A model generated the notes under the pieces. That model was not told the origin of the DNA. It searched no databases and saw only the letters and a program-made list of their open reading frames with translations. Of a stretch of DNA of 64,000 nucleotides, positions 1 through 7,660 are shown one piece after another. The stretch is taken from NCBI RefSeq assembly GCF_900111115.1, contig NZ_FOGD01000004.1:1-64000 (forward strand), in the 5' to 3' direction. How positions within the stretch are numbered: position 1 is the first letter of the stretch; the number at the start of each line of letters is the position of its first letter. This stretch comes from Giesbergeria anulus (GTDB lineage Bacteria > Pseudomonadota > Gammaproteobacteria > Burkholderiales > Burkholderiaceae_C). The position numbers and the translations under genes are program-made.

Positions 1-693
1 GCTGGCAACTACAGCCACATTTTGTTTGCTGCTACCGCCAACGGTAAAAATGCTGCACCGCGTGTCGCTGCCCTGCTCGATGTCGCGCAGATCAGCGAAA
101 TCAGCAAAGTGATCTCTGCCGATACCTTTGAGCGCCCCATTTACGCTGGCAACGCTATTGCCACCGTGCAAAGCCAAGATGCCACCAAGGTCATTACCGT
201 GCGCGGTACTGGCTTTGATGCCGCCGCCGCTACAGGTGGCAGCGCCGCCGTAGAAAGCATTGCCGCTGTGGCCGATAGCGGCAGCAGCAGCTATGTGGGC
301 AGCGAAATCGCCAAGAACGACCGCCCCGAACTGACCGCCGCCAAGATCATCGTCTCTGGTGGCCGGGCGCTGGGCAGTGCTGAGAAGTTCCAAGAAGTCA
401 TTACCCCGCTGGCCGATAAACTCGGTGCTGCCATTGGTGCCAGCCGTGCTGCGGTGGATGCTGGTTATGCGCCCAACGATTGGCAAGTGGGCCAAACGGG
501 CAAAATTGTGGCGCCTCAGCTCTACATTGCGGCTGGTATCTCTGGTGCCATCCAGCACTTGGCAGGCATGAAAGACAGCAAAGTCATTGTGGCTATCAAC
601 AAAGACCCCGAAGCGCCGATTTTCAGTGTGGCCGACTATGGCCTAGAGGCCGACCTGTTCCAGGCCGTGCCGCAATTGGTTCAGGCGCTGTAA
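1..693 (+). CDS. etfA: Electron transfer flavoprotein alpha subunit (5' end outside window)
   Basis: The reading frame is open from base 1, so the N-terminus lies to the left; 230 residues are visible. EtfA binds FAD and, with EtfB, passes electrons from acyl-CoA dehydrogenases to ETF-ubiquinone oxidoreductase. The C-terminal FAD domain is plain: the segment with [11 protein letters not shown], then [20 protein letters not shown], then the [12 protein letters not shown] and [10 protein letters not shown] signatures, ending at the usual point. EtfB is not in the window but normally lies immediately upstream. The next gene is convergent, 25 bp away, and I see no hairpin between them. Confidence 0.97.
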   Translation, partial: AGNYSHILFAATANGKNAAPRVAALLDVAQISEISKVISADTFERPIYAGNAIATVQSQDATKVITVRGTGFDAAAATGGSAAVESIAAVADSGSSSYVGSEIAKNDRPELTAAKIIVSGGRALGSAEKFQEVITPLADKLGAAIGASRAAVDAGYAPNDWQVGQTGKIVAPQLYIAAGISGAIQHLAGMKDSKVIVAINKDPEAPIFSVADYGLEADLFQAVPQLVQAL

Positions 694-718
694 CAGAGCA
701 GCCCCTTTGACCCGGAGT

Positions 719-1081
719 TCAGGGCTTGGCCGGTGTGGGGGCCGCTATCCGGGTGCTGCGTACTGTATCGCCAGTGATCGGGTGCAGATAGCTTTCCACC
801 ACCGCGCCTTGGGCATCGACCGCATAAAACTCATGGCAGTTGCCGCTGGAGATTTTGTGTTTGACTAGCACGTAGTCAGAGGCATGGAAACGCTCGCGGG
901 CCTGCGCCTCTGATATCCATTGCGATGGTGGCTTATTGGTACAGAACACTTTTTCTTTGGCGGTGCTGGCTTGGGCTGGAGCGGCGGCCACCATGGCGCA
1001 GCAACACAGCGCCACCGACAACGCTTTGCTGCGCTGGTGCCAATTCAGGGGGGACAAAGGGGCAAAGAGATTGTGCGTCAT
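719..1081 (-). CDS. Small exported PepSY-like protein
   Basis: A 120-residue protein when started at the ATG at 1081; an upstream in-frame ATG at 1105 would add eight residues with no export character. The N-terminus carries a hydrophobic stretch (ALSVALCCCAMVAAAPAQA) that looks like a signal peptide ending near AQA. The mature part (WISEAQARERF, then HEFYAVDAQGAVVESYLHP) resembles the PepSY/YpeB-type alpha-beta fold that binds or inhibits periplasmic partners. It has two Cys that could pair (FCTNK and GNCHEF). Convergent with etfA. Function unknown; fold assignment by pattern only. Confidence 0.7.
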   Translation of the reverse strand: MTHNLFAPLSPLNWHQRSKALSVALCCCAMVAAAPAQASTAKEKVFCTNKPPSQWISEAQARERFHASDYVLVKHKISSGNCHEFYAVDAQGAVVESYLHPITGDTVRSTRIAAPTPAKP

Positions 1082-1128
1082 GGGGCGTACTGTAGGGCCG
1101 CACACTGAAGGGCGGCTTAAAGGTGTTG

Positions 1129-2511
1129 TCAGAACGGCATCTTGGGCATACCGCCCATGCCACCCATGCCCTTCATGCCACCGAGCTTTTTCATCATTTT
1201 CATCAGGCCGCCGCCCTTCATTTTTTTCATCATGGTCTGCATTTGCTCAAACTCTTTGAGCAGGCGGTTGACTTCTTGCACCTGCACGCCCGCGCCGTTG
1301 GCAATGCGTTTTTTGCGCGTGGCTTTGATGAGTTCGGGCTTGCGCCGCTCTAGCAGCGTCATGCTTTGGATGATGCCTTCTTTGCGCTTGATTTCTTTCT
1401 CGGCCTTGTCCATATCGACGGCACCAGCTTGGGCGGTGAGTTGGGTGGGCAGCTTGTCCATCAGGCTAGCCAAACCACCCATTTGCTTCATTTGCTGAAG
1501 CTGGCCTAAGAAGTCGTTCAGATCAAAGCCGTCGCCACTCTTGACCTTGGCAGCCAACTTTTGCGCCGCTTCCATATCCACGCCAGCAGCCACCTGCTCC
1601 ACCAGCGCCACGATGTCGCCCATGCCCAGCACGCGTCCGGCGTGGCGCTCGGCATCAAACACTTCTAGGCCGTCGATCTTTTCACTGACACCGGCAAACT
1701 TGATAGGAGCGCCAGTAATTTGGCGCACCGATAGCGCCGCGCCCCCGCGTGAGTCACCATCGAGCTTAGTGAGCACAATACCAGTCAGCGGCAGTGCTTC
1801 TTTAAAAGCTTTGGCGGTATTGATCGCATCTTGGCCCTGCATGGCATCCACCACAAACAGGGTTTCGACCGGATTGAGCGCAGCGTGCAATTGCTGGATT
1901 TCTAGCATCAGCGCTTCGTCAATCGCCAAGCGGCCTGCGGTATCCACCAGCAACACATCAAAGTAGTGCTTTTTGGCGTAATCGAGCGCGGCGCGGGCAA
2001 TGTCTAGCGGCTTTTGATCGGGCGTGCTGGGAAACCATTCGGCCCCGGCCTGTTTGGTTACGGTTTTGAGCTGCTCAATGGCGGCGGGGCGATAGACGTC
2101 GCCTGAGACAGTGAGCACCTTTTTCTTGCGCTTTTCGATCAGGTGCTTGGCTAATTTGGCCGTGGTGGTGGTTTTACCGGCCCCTTGCAGACCAGCCATC
2201 AAAATAACGGCGGGTGGCTGCGCGTTGAGGTTGATGTCGGAGACGCCCTCGCCCATCGTGGCCGCCAGCTCGCGGTTGACGATGCCCACCAGCGCTTGCC
2301 CCGGCTTGAGCGAGCCGAGCACTTCTTGGCCCAAGGCTTTTTCTTTGACGCGGGCGATAAAGTCGCGCACCACGGGCAGGGCCACATCGGCCTCCAACAG
2401 TGCCATGCGCACTTCGCGCAGCATGTCTTGCACATTGGATTCGGTGATGCGGGCCTGACCGCGCATCTCCTTGACGAGGCGCGAGAGTTTGTCGGTAAGT
2501 GCGGAGGCCAT
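1129..2511 (-). CDS. ffh: Signal recognition particle GTPase Ffh
   Basis: Binds 4.5S RNA and signal sequences on ribosomes and docks with FtsY to insert inner-membrane proteins. The protein has 460 residues from the ATG at 2511 (MASALTDKL), the usual size; a longer in-frame start at 2700 adds 63 residues unlike the family and is rejected. Visible in order: N-domain helices, P-loop GLQGAGKTTTTAKLA near residue 107, DTAGRLAIDE, the guanine motif TKLDGDSRGGAA, and a Met-rich M domain with a C-terminal tail of Gly-Met repeats. It is divergent from the CcsA-like gene at 2613. Confidence 0.98.
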   Translation of the reverse strand: MASALTDKLSRLVKEMRGQARITESNVQDMLREVRMALLEADVALPVVRDFIARVKEKALGQEVLGSLKPGQALVGIVNRELAATMGEGVSDINLNAQPPAVILMAGLQGAGKTTTTAKLAKHLIEKRKKKVLTVSGDVYRPAAIEQLKTVTKQAGAEWFPSTPDQKPLDIARAALDYAKKHYFDVLLVDTAGRLAIDEALMLEIQQLHAALNPVETLFVVDAMQGQDAINTAKAFKEALPLTGIVLTKLDGDSRGGAALSVRQITGAPIKFAGVSEKIDGLEVFDAERHAGRVLGMGDIVALVEQVAAGVDMEAAQKLAAKVKSGDGFDLNDFLGQLQQMKQMGGLASLMDKLPTQLTAQAGAVDMDKAEKEIKRKEGIIQSMTLLERRKPELIKATRKKRIANGAGVQVQEVNRLLKEFEQMQTMMKKMKGGGLMKMMKKLGGMKGMGGMGGMPKMPF

Positions 2512-2612
2512 AGAGCGGTATTTTGGGATGAGGAAAGAAACGCCTAGCGCCAAGAAGGTCGCAGGCGATGGTGCCAAGGCTGTGGGCAGCGGGCAAAGGT
2601 AAACTGTGCACC

Positions 2613-3410
2613 ATGATTTTACCCAGTGCATCCCCGGCCCTGTGGCTGCTTGGATTGGTGGCTGCCGCAGCCTATGCGGTACCGGCGCTGGTGCCCGCAC
2701 GCTGGCAGCAGGCTGCTGTGCGCCCGGCCTTGGCGCTGGCGTGGTGCGGCCATGCCGCCGTGTTGCTGTGGGGGATGTTGGGGGCGGTGCCGCGCTTTGG
2801 CTTTGGCCCGGCCCTGTCTATCACTGGCTGGTTGGTGCTCACGGTGTATGCGGTCGAGCGCCAATGGTTTCCGCAGTTGCAGGCGCGTTGGGCGCTGGCT
2901 TTGCTGGGGGCACTGGCGGTGTGGCTGGCGCTGTTGTTTCCAGGCCAGCCTTTGCCGGTCACGGCGTCAGCGTGGTTGCCACTGCATTTGGCGCTGGGTA
3001 TTGCCTGTTATGGCCTGCTGGCGGCAGCGGTAGTCCATGCCGCCTTGATGGTGCGTGCCGAGCGCCAGATGCGTCGGGGCCTAGAGGCCCACAGCGGTAT
3101 GCCCCTGCTCACTCTAGAGCGCCTGACTTTCCGTTTTGTCACTGCAGGGTTTGTGCTGCTGACGGCTACGCTGCTGGCTGGGGTGTTGTTTACGGAGGCG
3201 CTGTATGGCCGTGCCTGGCGCTGGGATCACAAGGCGGTGTTTTCTGTGCTGTCGTGGGTCACGCTGGCCGCTTTGCTGCTGGGGCGTTGGCGTTTTGGCT
3301 GGCGTGGGCGCAGTGCAGTGCGGATGCTCTATGCAGGCACATTGCTCTTGTTGCTGGCCTATGCCGGTTCGCGCTTTGTGCTCGAAGTGGTGTTGGGGCG
3401 TGGCGCATGA
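2613..3410 (+). CDS. CcsA/HemX-like cytochrome c assembly-type membrane protein
   Basis: A 265-residue polytopic membrane protein with about eight hydrophobic segments, matching the YpjD/HemX group of the cytochrome c assembly (CcsA) family. It ends with the characteristic WRWDHKAVFSVLSW stretch before two last helices. Family members are linked to haem handling or cytochrome c maturation, but this ffh-linked version is poorly characterised. The start at 2613 gives a normal membrane N-terminus (MILPSASPALWLLG). The gene overlaps the next by an ATGA junction, so the two are translationally coupled. Confidence 0.88.
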   Translation: MILPSASPALWLLGLVAAAAYAVPALVPARWQQAAVRPALALAWCGHAAVLLWGMLGAVPRFGFGPALSITGWLVLTVYAVERQWFPQLQARWALALLGALAVWLALLFPGQPLPVTASAWLPLHLALGIACYGLLAAAVVHAALMVRAERQMRRGLEAHSGMPLLTLERLTFRFVTAGFVLLTATLLAGVLFTEALYGRAWRWDHKAVFSVLSWVTLAALLLGRWRFGWRGRSAVRMLYAGTLLLLLAYAGSRFVLEVVLGRGA

Positions 3411-3637
3411 AATACTTGGTGTTGCTGATCGTGTTAGTGCTGGGCTATGGCTGGTGGCGCAGCGGGCGGCGGGCGCAGATGCGCACGAAGGCCCCCGATC
3501 CGGTGCCAAACCCTGCACCACAGGAGATAGTCACTTGCGCCCACTGCGGGCTACATTTGCCACGCAGTGAGGCCCTGGCCCAAGGCACACGCTATTACTG
3601 TAGCCCTGAGCACCAGCAAAGCGATGTGGTCTCGTAA
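3407..3637 (+). CDS. PP0621-family small membrane-anchored zinc-ribbon-like protein
   Basis: A 76-residue protein with one N-terminal transmembrane helix (MKYLVLLIVLVLGYGWW) and a C-terminal cysteine cluster (VTCAHCGLHLPRSEA, then YYCSPEH). This is the layout of the small PP0621 family that sits before pilS in many beta- and gammaproteobacteria. The Cys-X2-Cys and later Cys/His suggest a metal-binding knuckle. The start ATG overlaps the preceding stop (ATGA) and the stop lies 14 bp inside pilS, so it belongs to a ccsA-like/PP0621/pilS/pilR operon. Molecular role unknown. Confidence 0.85.
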   Translation: MKYLVLLIVLVLGYGWWRSGRRAQMRTKAPDPVPNPAPQEIVTCAHCGLHLPRSEALAQGTRYYCSPEHQQSDVVS

Positions 3638-5345
3638 CATTCTGCAGGATACGCGCCCGCCGTTTTCTCCGACCCCGGAAGATTTACCCTTTTTGCGCCT
3701 ATGGCATGGGTTCTTGACCGGGCGGGTGATGGTGGCACTGGCCTTGCTGTTGTTGCAAGCCATTGGTCAGGTGTTTAGCCAGCAGGTCGATCCTTGGATG
3801 CTGGCGGTGCCGCTGGCCTATTTGTTAGCCACGCTGCTGCTGCGCGTGTTTGGGTGTCATGCCCCGCCAGCACCACAGGCTGGGCCGCAGTGGTTGCCGT
3901 CTATAGGAGTAGATTTACTGGCCGTGGGGCTGCTGCAATGGCTGCACACGGGCAGCATGAACTTTACCGCCCTGCTGGGGCTACCCGTTCTGATGGGGGC
4001 CGTACTAGGCACCTTGATGCTAGCTTGGGGAACTACCGCAGCGGCCACCTTGCTACTGCTGGGCTGGGCGTGGTGGCAGGGGCAATACAGCAGCGGTGAT
4101 TCGGCCCCACGCTATTTGCAGGCAGCATTGACGGGCACGGGCTACTTTATCGTGGCGTTTTTGGTGCATCAACTCTCGACCCGGCTGGTGCGCGAAAGTC
4201 AAGCTGCCCAGCACAACCGGCGTGCAGCGCAAATGCAGCGCCAAGTCAGCACCTTGGTGATCGAAAACCTCAACGATGGTGTGCTGGTGGTCGATCAAGG
4301 CAATATGGTGCGTATGGCCAATCCGGCGGCGCTGCGCTTGCTTTGCCATGTGCCAGACCTATTGCCGCCGTTCTCTTTGTTGCAAGAGGCCGCTTGGCAG
4401 CCGCTGTGTCTGTTGGCCCAGCGCACTTTTGTCCAAGGGCTGGCTCAAACTGCCGACGCCACCCTGCTCTCGCCCGGCCACAGCCCGGTGGGACTGCATG
4501 TGCGCTGCTGGCTGACGCCCTTGCACAAGGCTACGGAAGACTGGGAGCAGCGCCTGTGCGTGATGTTCTTGCACGATCTGCGCGAGCTAGAGGCCCATTT
4601 GCGCACCGAAAAACTGGCCGCCATGGGGCGCATGTCTGCCGCTGTAGCCCATGAGATTCGCAACCCATTGGCTGCCATTGTGCAGGCCAATGCCCTGCTG
4701 GACGAAGACCTGCACGATCCAGCGCAAAAGCGCCTGACGCAGATGGTGCAGCAAAATGCCGAACGCTTGGCCCGCATTGCCGAAGACGTGCTCGATATTG
4801 CACGTGTACAAAGCCAGATTGCTTACACCCCAGCGGCCACACTGGTGCTCGATGAGGTGGCAGCGCAGATTTGGCGCGACTGGCAGGGGCACGACCCAGC
4901 CCGGCGCTTGGCGGTGCTGGCCTTGCAGGCCGATAACGCCTTGGTAGAGTTTGACGCAGAACATCTGCGCCGGGTGCTGGTCAATTTGCTCGACAATGCC
5001 TTGCGCTACATGAGCACCGCCCCCGATGCCCTGCAACTGCTCACCCACAGCAATGCAGCACGCCAAGTCAGTGTGCAGGTCTGGAGCGATGGTGCGCCCC
5101 TAGACCAATCGGTAGAGCGCCACCTGTTTGAGCCTTTCTTCTCATCCGAGAGCCGCTCTAGTGGTCTAGGTTTGTATATTTGCCGCGAGTTGTGCGAGCG
5201 CCACGGTGCCTCCATCAGTTACCAGCGCTTGCAGCGCCCTACTGCACACGGCATGATCGAAGGCAACGCCTTTACTGTCAATTTTCGTCAGGCAGCGCGC
5301 AAAGAGCGCACTGCCACCGTGTTCAATCACCAGCCCGTCGCTTAA
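3624..5345 (+). CDS. pilS: Sensor histidine kinase PilS
   Basis: 573 residues from the ATG at 3624, which overlaps the previous gene. The N-terminal 190 residues hold about six transmembrane helices, followed by a PAS-like region (VIENLNDGVLVVDQGNMVRM). The kinase core follows: H-box AVAHEIRNPLAAI with the phospho-acceptor His at residue 343, N-box LVNLLDNALRYM, and G-box SGLGLYICREL. PilS controls the phosphorylation of PilR, and thus type IV pilin expression in relatives. The pilR gene follows after 15 bp, confirming the pair. No pilA is in the window. Confidence 0.95.
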   Translation: MWSRNILQDTRPPFSPTPEDLPFLRLWHGFLTGRVMVALALLLLQAIGQVFSQQVDPWMLAVPLAYLLATLLLRVFGCHAPPAPQAGPQWLPSIGVDLLAVGLLQWLHTGSMNFTALLGLPVLMGAVLGTLMLAWGTTAAATLLLLGWAWWQGQYSSGDSAPRYLQAALTGTGYFIVAFLVHQLSTRLVRESQAAQHNRRAAQMQRQVSTLVIENLNDGVLVVDQGNMVRMANPAALRLLCHVPDLLPPFSLLQEAAWQPLCLLAQRTFVQGLAQTADATLLSPGHSPVGLHVRCWLTPLHKATEDWEQRLCVMFLHDLRELEAHLRTEKLAAMGRMSAAVAHEIRNPLAAIVQANALLDEDLHDPAQKRLTQMVQQNAERLARIAEDVLDIARVQSQIAYTPAATLVLDEVAAQIWRDWQGHDPARRLAVLALQADNALVEFDAEHLRRVLVNLLDNALRYMSTAPDALQLLTHSNAARQVSVQVWSDGAPLDQSVERHLFEPFFSSESRSSGLGLYICRELCERHGASISYQRLQRPTAHGMIEGNAFTVNFRQAARKERTATVFNHQPVA

Positions 5346-5360
5346 AGGCACCGCATCCCC

Positions 5361-6854
5361 ATGAACGCTCCTGCCGCCTCGATTCTGGTTGTGGACGATG
5401 AACCCGATCTGCGTACCCTGTACGAGCTGACGTTGCTGCGGGCAGGCTACCGGGTCGAAACCGCAGCCACTGTGCAAGAGGCCCGCCAGCAATTGCAGGC
5501 ACAGCGCTTTGATGTCGTAATTACCGACATGCGCCTGCCCGACGGTTTTGGCATAGAGTTGCTACAAAATTTGCGCGACCAGCAGCGGCGCGAACGCTGC
5601 GTCGTCATGACGGCCTACGGTTCTGCAGAAAACGCTGTTGAAGCCCTGCGTTGTGGTGCCTTTGACTACCTGACCAAGCCGGTCGATCTCAAGCAGTTTC
5701 GCTCGGTAGTGGCCTCGGCGGTACAGGGCACGGGCGGCGTTACACTGCCGCGCAGCAGCCCCCCTAAAGCGCCAGAGGGGCGATCAGGCCCACTGCCCAC
5801 GTTGCTGGAGGACGTTAATGGAGCGCTAGAGCGTTTGGTGGGCGATTCTGCCGGCATGCGCAATGTCAAGCAGCGTGTGCTCAAAGTCGCGCGCAGTATG
5901 GCCCCGGTGCTAGTGCGCGGTGAGTCTGGCACCGGCAAAGAGCTAGTAGCCCAAGCCTTGCACGCCAGCAGCCAGCGCGCGGGCGGGCCGCTGGTAGCGG
6001 TCAATTGTGGTGCTATTCCAGAGAACCTGCTGGAGGCCGAGTTTTTTGGTGCCCGCAAAGGCTCTTACACCGGCGCGGTCCAAGACCGCCCTGGGTATTT
6101 TCAGGCAGCACAGGGCGGCACGCTGTTTTTGGACGAGATTGGTGATTTGCCTTTGGCCATGCAGTCTAAGCTGCTGCGCGCCATCCAAGAGCGCAGCGTA
6201 CGCCCTCTGGGCTGCACGCAAGAAGAAACGGTAGATGTGCGCATTGTCAGTGCCACGCACCGCGATTTGGCTGCTGATGTGCAGGCTGGGCGTTTTCGTC
6301 AAGATTTGTACTACCGGCTCAATGTGATTGAGATTGTCATTCCACCGCTGCGTGAGCGCCGCGAAGATTTGCCCGCACTGTGCCAGACCCTGCTGCTGCG
6401 CATCGCCCAAGAGTGTGGCGTAGCGATACCAGCGCTTACACCGCAGGCACTGGCCGTACTGGCACGGCACCCGCTCACTGGCAATGTGCGCGAGCTAGAA
6501 AACCTGCTACACCGCGCCGTGGCCCTGAGCGATGGCGACAGCCTGCAAGTAGAAGAAGCGCTAGAGCTGGCACCCATCGCCAGCACAGCCGCCCCGGCCT
6601 TGTCTGCCCCCGATATGGCCTTGGCACCCAGCAGTGGCTTGCCCAACGACCTGCAAACTTGGCTAGACCAGCAAGAGCGCGATATTTTGGTACGCGCCCT
6701 GCATGAAGTGAACTTTAATCGCACGGCGGCGGCGGCCCGGCTTGGTATTAGCCTGCGCCAGATACGCTACCGCATTGCCCGCTTGAACATTACCGTGCCC
6801 CATGACGCCGACGCCGCAGAACCCGCCGCTTGTACCGATACCCAGCATGGCTGA
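5361..6854 (+). CDS. pilR: Sigma-54-dependent response regulator PilR
   Basis: 497 residues in NtrC-type order: receiver domain with VVDDEPD (residues 10-16) and phospho-acceptor Asp56 in VVITDMRLPDG; AAA+ domain with Walker A GESGTGKE near 187, the sigma-54 contact loop written GSYTGA instead of GAFTGA, Walker B GGTLFLDEIGDLP and GNVRELENLLHRA; and a C-terminal Fis-type HTH (NRTAAAARLGISLRQIRYRI). The GSYTGA variant keeps the TGA core, and serine at the second position is common in PilR. It should activate sigma-54 promoters such as that of pilA. The next gene overlaps its 3' end. Confidence 0.96.
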   Translation: MNAPAASILVVDDEPDLRTLYELTLLRAGYRVETAATVQEARQQLQAQRFDVVITDMRLPDGFGIELLQNLRDQQRRERCVVMTAYGSAENAVEALRCGAFDYLTKPVDLKQFRSVVASAVQGTGGVTLPRSSPPKAPEGRSGPLPTLLEDVNGALERLVGDSAGMRNVKQRVLKVARSMAPVLVRGESGTGKELVAQALHASSQRAGGPLVAVNCGAIPENLLEAEFFGARKGSYTGAVQDRPGYFQAAQGGTLFLDEIGDLPLAMQSKLLRAIQERSVRPLGCTQEETVDVRIVSATHRDLAADVQAGRFRQDLYYRLNVIEIVIPPLRERREDLPALCQTLLLRIAQECGVAIPALTPQALAVLARHPLTGNVRELENLLHRAVALSDGDSLQVEEALELAPIASTAAPALSAPDMALAPSSGLPNDLQTWLDQQERDILVRALHEVNFNRTAAAARLGISLRQIRYRIARLNITVPHDADAAEPAACTDTQHG

Positions 6855-7461
6855 GAGCACAGAGACCCGCAGTGGGCCAAGCAACCCTGATGACAGGTGG
6901 CAAGGCGGCTGGCACCGTGCCGCCGTGCGCTGCGAGTCGCCCAATTTTGGCCCGCGCCCTGCGGGGGCGGTGATCGACCTCATCGTGCTCCATTCCATCA
7001 GCTTGCCACCGGGCCAGTATGGCGGTGATGCCGTAGCAGCCTTGTTTACCAATACCCTCGATTGGGAGGCACACCCCTACTTTCAGAGCATTCGCGGGCT
7101 GCAAGTGTCGGCGCATTTTTTCATTCGGCGCGATGGTGCCTTGTGGCAGTTTGTCGATGTGGGCCAACGTGCTTGGCACGCAGGGGCATCGTGCTACCGG
7201 GGGCGAGCGCAGTGCAACGATGACTCTATCGGCATTGAGCTAGAGGGGCTAGAGGGCGACACCTTCACCCCAGCACAGTACGCCACGCTAGTGCAACTCT
7301 GTACTGACTTGGCCCAGCACTGCCCCATTGCCCATATCGCGGGCCATGAACACATTGCACCGGGGCGCAAACGTGACCCCGGCCCCGGCTTTGACTGGCC
7401 CCAACTAGCGCAGCAATTGGCTTGGAGCCACGCCTGCTTTCCACACTCAGCTGCTAGGTAA
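6847..7461 (+). CDS. ampD: 1,6-anhydro-N-acetylmuramyl-L-alanine amidase AmpD
   Basis: Cytoplasmic zinc amidase that cuts the peptide from anhydro-muropeptides during cell-wall recycling and lowers the AmpR signal. The sequence has VLHSISLPPGQYGG with the first zinc His, VSAHFFIRRDG, AWHAGASCYRGRAQCNDDSIGIELEG, and GHEHIAPGRKRDPGPGFDW carrying the second zinc His and the Asp. Length is 204 residues from 6847. An upstream ATG at 6802 would add 15 residues, and neither start has a clear ribosome site. The 5' end overlaps pilR by 8 bp, or by more with the earlier start. Confidence 0.95.
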   Translation: MAESTETRSGPSNPDDRWQGGWHRAAVRCESPNFGPRPAGAVIDLIVLHSISLPPGQYGGDAVAALFTNTLDWEAHPYFQSIRGLQVSAHFFIRRDGALWQFVDVGQRAWHAGASCYRGRAQCNDDSIGIELEGLEGDTFTPAQYATLVQLCTDLAQHCPIAHIAGHEHIAPGRKRDPGPGFDWPQLAQQLAWSHACFPHSAAR

Positions 7462-7511
7462 AGACGGCTGGGCACATGCCCCGGTTGCGGCAAGGGCGGC
7501 AGTGGTCGGAT

Positions 7512-7527
7512 ACACTACTGCTAGTGC
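7512..7527. promoter_or_regulatory. NrdR-like box 1
   Basis: A 16-bp near-palindrome, ACACTA-CTGC-TAGTGC. It matches the half-sites of the NrdR-box consensus ACACTATATATAGTGT at 11 of 16 positions by hand count, with both arms almost intact. It lies 134 bp before nrdA. NrdR is an ATP/dATP-sensing repressor of ribonucleotide reductase operons. Confidence 0.7.
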
Positions 7528-7543
7528 AAGTAGATTGGCCCAC

Positions 7544-7559
7544 ACGCTATAGGTAGTGG
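7544..7559. promoter_or_regulatory. NrdR-like box 2
   Basis: A second 16-bp site, ACGCTATAGGTAGTGG, with 12 of 16 matches to the same consensus. It begins exactly 32 bp after box 1, about three helical turns, the arrangement typical of paired NrdR boxes. With box 1 this makes NrdR control of nrdA-nrdB likely; nrdR itself is not in the window. Confidence 0.72.
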
Positions 7560-7600
7560 GTCTGGTGCTCTCGCACCTGCTTTTTTTGTTTCTTCTTTTG

Positions 7601-7632
7601 TATCGGGCGCCCCCCTCCAGTGGCGCCCGATA
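7601..7632 (+). promoter_or_regulatory. Perfect 11-bp stem-loop in the nrdA leader
   Basis: TATCGGGCGCC (7601-7611) pairs perfectly with GGCGCCCGATA (7622-7632) around a 10-nt loop. A T-rich stretch (7581-7600) precedes it and GCTTTTAT follows. It sits between the NrdR boxes and the nrdA start at 7661, so it would lie in the 5' untranslated RNA. It could be an attenuator, an RNA-stability hairpin, or a terminator of readthrough from ampD; the short T tract makes an efficient terminator doubtful. Confidence 0.55.
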
Positions 7633-7660
7633 GCTTTTATATCGCCCATCCAAGGACGCT

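Noticed and set aside
2512-2700. N-terminal extension of Ffh from an upstream start
   Set aside because: Adds 63 residues absent from the family and covers the divergent promoter region; MASALTDKL at 2511 is the standard start.
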